Origin: Methylobacterium gossipiicola
GTDB lineage: Bacteria > Pseudomonadota > Alphaproteobacteria > Rhizobiales > Beijerinckiaceae
Reading direction: 5' to 3'
DNA length: 64,000 nt
Assembly: GCF_900113485.1 (NCBI RefSeq)
Contig: NZ_FOPM01000009.1
Span: forward strand, 1-64,000
The first letter of the stretch is position 1; each line of letters starts with the position of its first letter. A model generated the notes under the pieces. The model was given only the letters and a program-made list of their open reading frames with translations, made no database searches and was not told the origin of the DNA. Positions 63,663 to 64,000 of this stretch are shown in pieces. Position numbers and translations under genes: made by a program.

Positions 63663-64000
63663 ATGTCGTCATCCCTTCTGCGCAGCCTCGCCGTCCTGGC
63701 TTGCTTCGCCACGGCGCCCGCCCTCGCACAATCCCCGAGCCCCGCGACCCCGGCGACGAAGCCCGCCCCCGCCGTGCCGGCGCCCGCGAACCCGACGCCC
63801 CCCACCGTGGCGGCGCCGAAGGCTCCCACGACCGGCAAGCCCGAGGCCAAGACGGAGACGAAGACGGAGGCCAAATCCGAAAAGGCCGCGCTGATCGACC
63901 TCAACAGCGCCACCCCGGCCGAACTCGATGCCCTGCCGGGCATCGGCACCGCCCGCGCGGCGGCCATCGTCAAGGGCCGGCCCTATCACGGCAAGGACGA
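63663..64000 (+). CDS. Secreted helix-hairpin-helix (ComEA-like) protein, N-terminal part
   Basis: The window ends within this gene; 112 residues are seen. Signal peptide (cleaved after ALAQ, about residue 23), a Pro/Ala/Lys-rich linker with TETKTEAKSEK, then a helix-hairpin-helix unit DLNSATPAELDALPGIGTARAAAIVKGRP, given here in parts: INLNxA-like DLNSATPAEL and GIGTARAAAIV. Such domains bind DNA non-specifically; secreted forms resemble ComEA of DNA uptake. Confidence 0.8.
   Translation, partial: MSSSLLRSLAVLACFATAPALAQSPSPATPATKPAPAVPAPANPTPPTVAAPKAPTTGKPEAKTETKTEAKSEKAALIDLNSATPAELDALPGIGTARAAAIVKGRPYHGKD

Overview
The window is about 64 kb of very GC-rich, densely coded DNA with a gene set typical of an alphaproteobacterium of the order Hyphomicrobiales. 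Several markers point to Methylobacterium/Methylorubrum or a close relative: an oxalate cassette with a PanE-like candidate oxalyl-CoA reductase, a four-cysteine cytochrome of the methanol-metabolism family, a PhaA/PhaB/PhaR polyhydroxybutyrate locus, and the alphaproteobacterial order rho-mnmE-mnmG-rsmG-parA-parB with parS sites. I found no rRNA, tRNA, CRISPR array, transposase or prophage. This looks like core chromosome, probably fairly near the replication origin because of parAB/parS.

Layout. 1-3.8 kb: oxalate uptake and activation (MFS antiporter end, FAH-family hydrolase, PanE-like reductase, oxalyl-CoA synthetase). 3.8-7.9 kb (minus): rsgA, a small unknown, a GNAT, hisC and tyrC. 8.3-10.2 kb: metX-metW. 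10.2-15.7 kb: BioC-like methyltransferase, amidase, extensin-like lipoprotein, a small secreted protein coupled to RNase T2, rlmJ. 15.9-18.8 kb: an arsenic island (arsB, arsC, arsR divergent from arsH). 19-24.5 kb: aminopropyltransferase-like protein, GlcD-type oxidase, cytochrome c, ohrR/ohr with three operator boxes, and a GIY-YIG gene broken by a 182-bp palindromic element. 24.5-32.4 kb: hisS, small membrane proteins, secB, then timA-like/mltA/smr and rho. 32.9-42.9 kb: mnmE, mnmG, rsmG, parA, parB (plus) facing holA, lptE, leuS (minus). 43-53.8 kb: YggS, a MarR regulator, an L,D-transpeptidase, an orphan response regulator, dapD, an alpha/beta-hydrolase fold lacking its serine, an acid phosphatase, terC, a lipid kinase and secreted or membrane proteins of unknown role. 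54-64 kb: a small DUF1127-like protein, a PEP-carboxylase homologue with altered catalytic residues, a cupin with an unusual leader, the four-cysteine cytochrome, phaB, phaA, phaR, rpmF and the start of a ComEA-like protein.

The least explained items are (i) the transposed palindromic element with a target duplication that can be read exactly, (ii) three identical arms before the cupin gene that could form mutually exclusive hairpins, (iii) the PEP-carboxylase-like protein that kept its fold but changed several active-site residues, and (iv) the hydrolase-like protein beside dapD without a nucleophile. Many genes overlap by 4-11 bp and several use GTG or TTG starts, so start choices rest on ribosome-binding sites and family N-termini and are given with alternatives.
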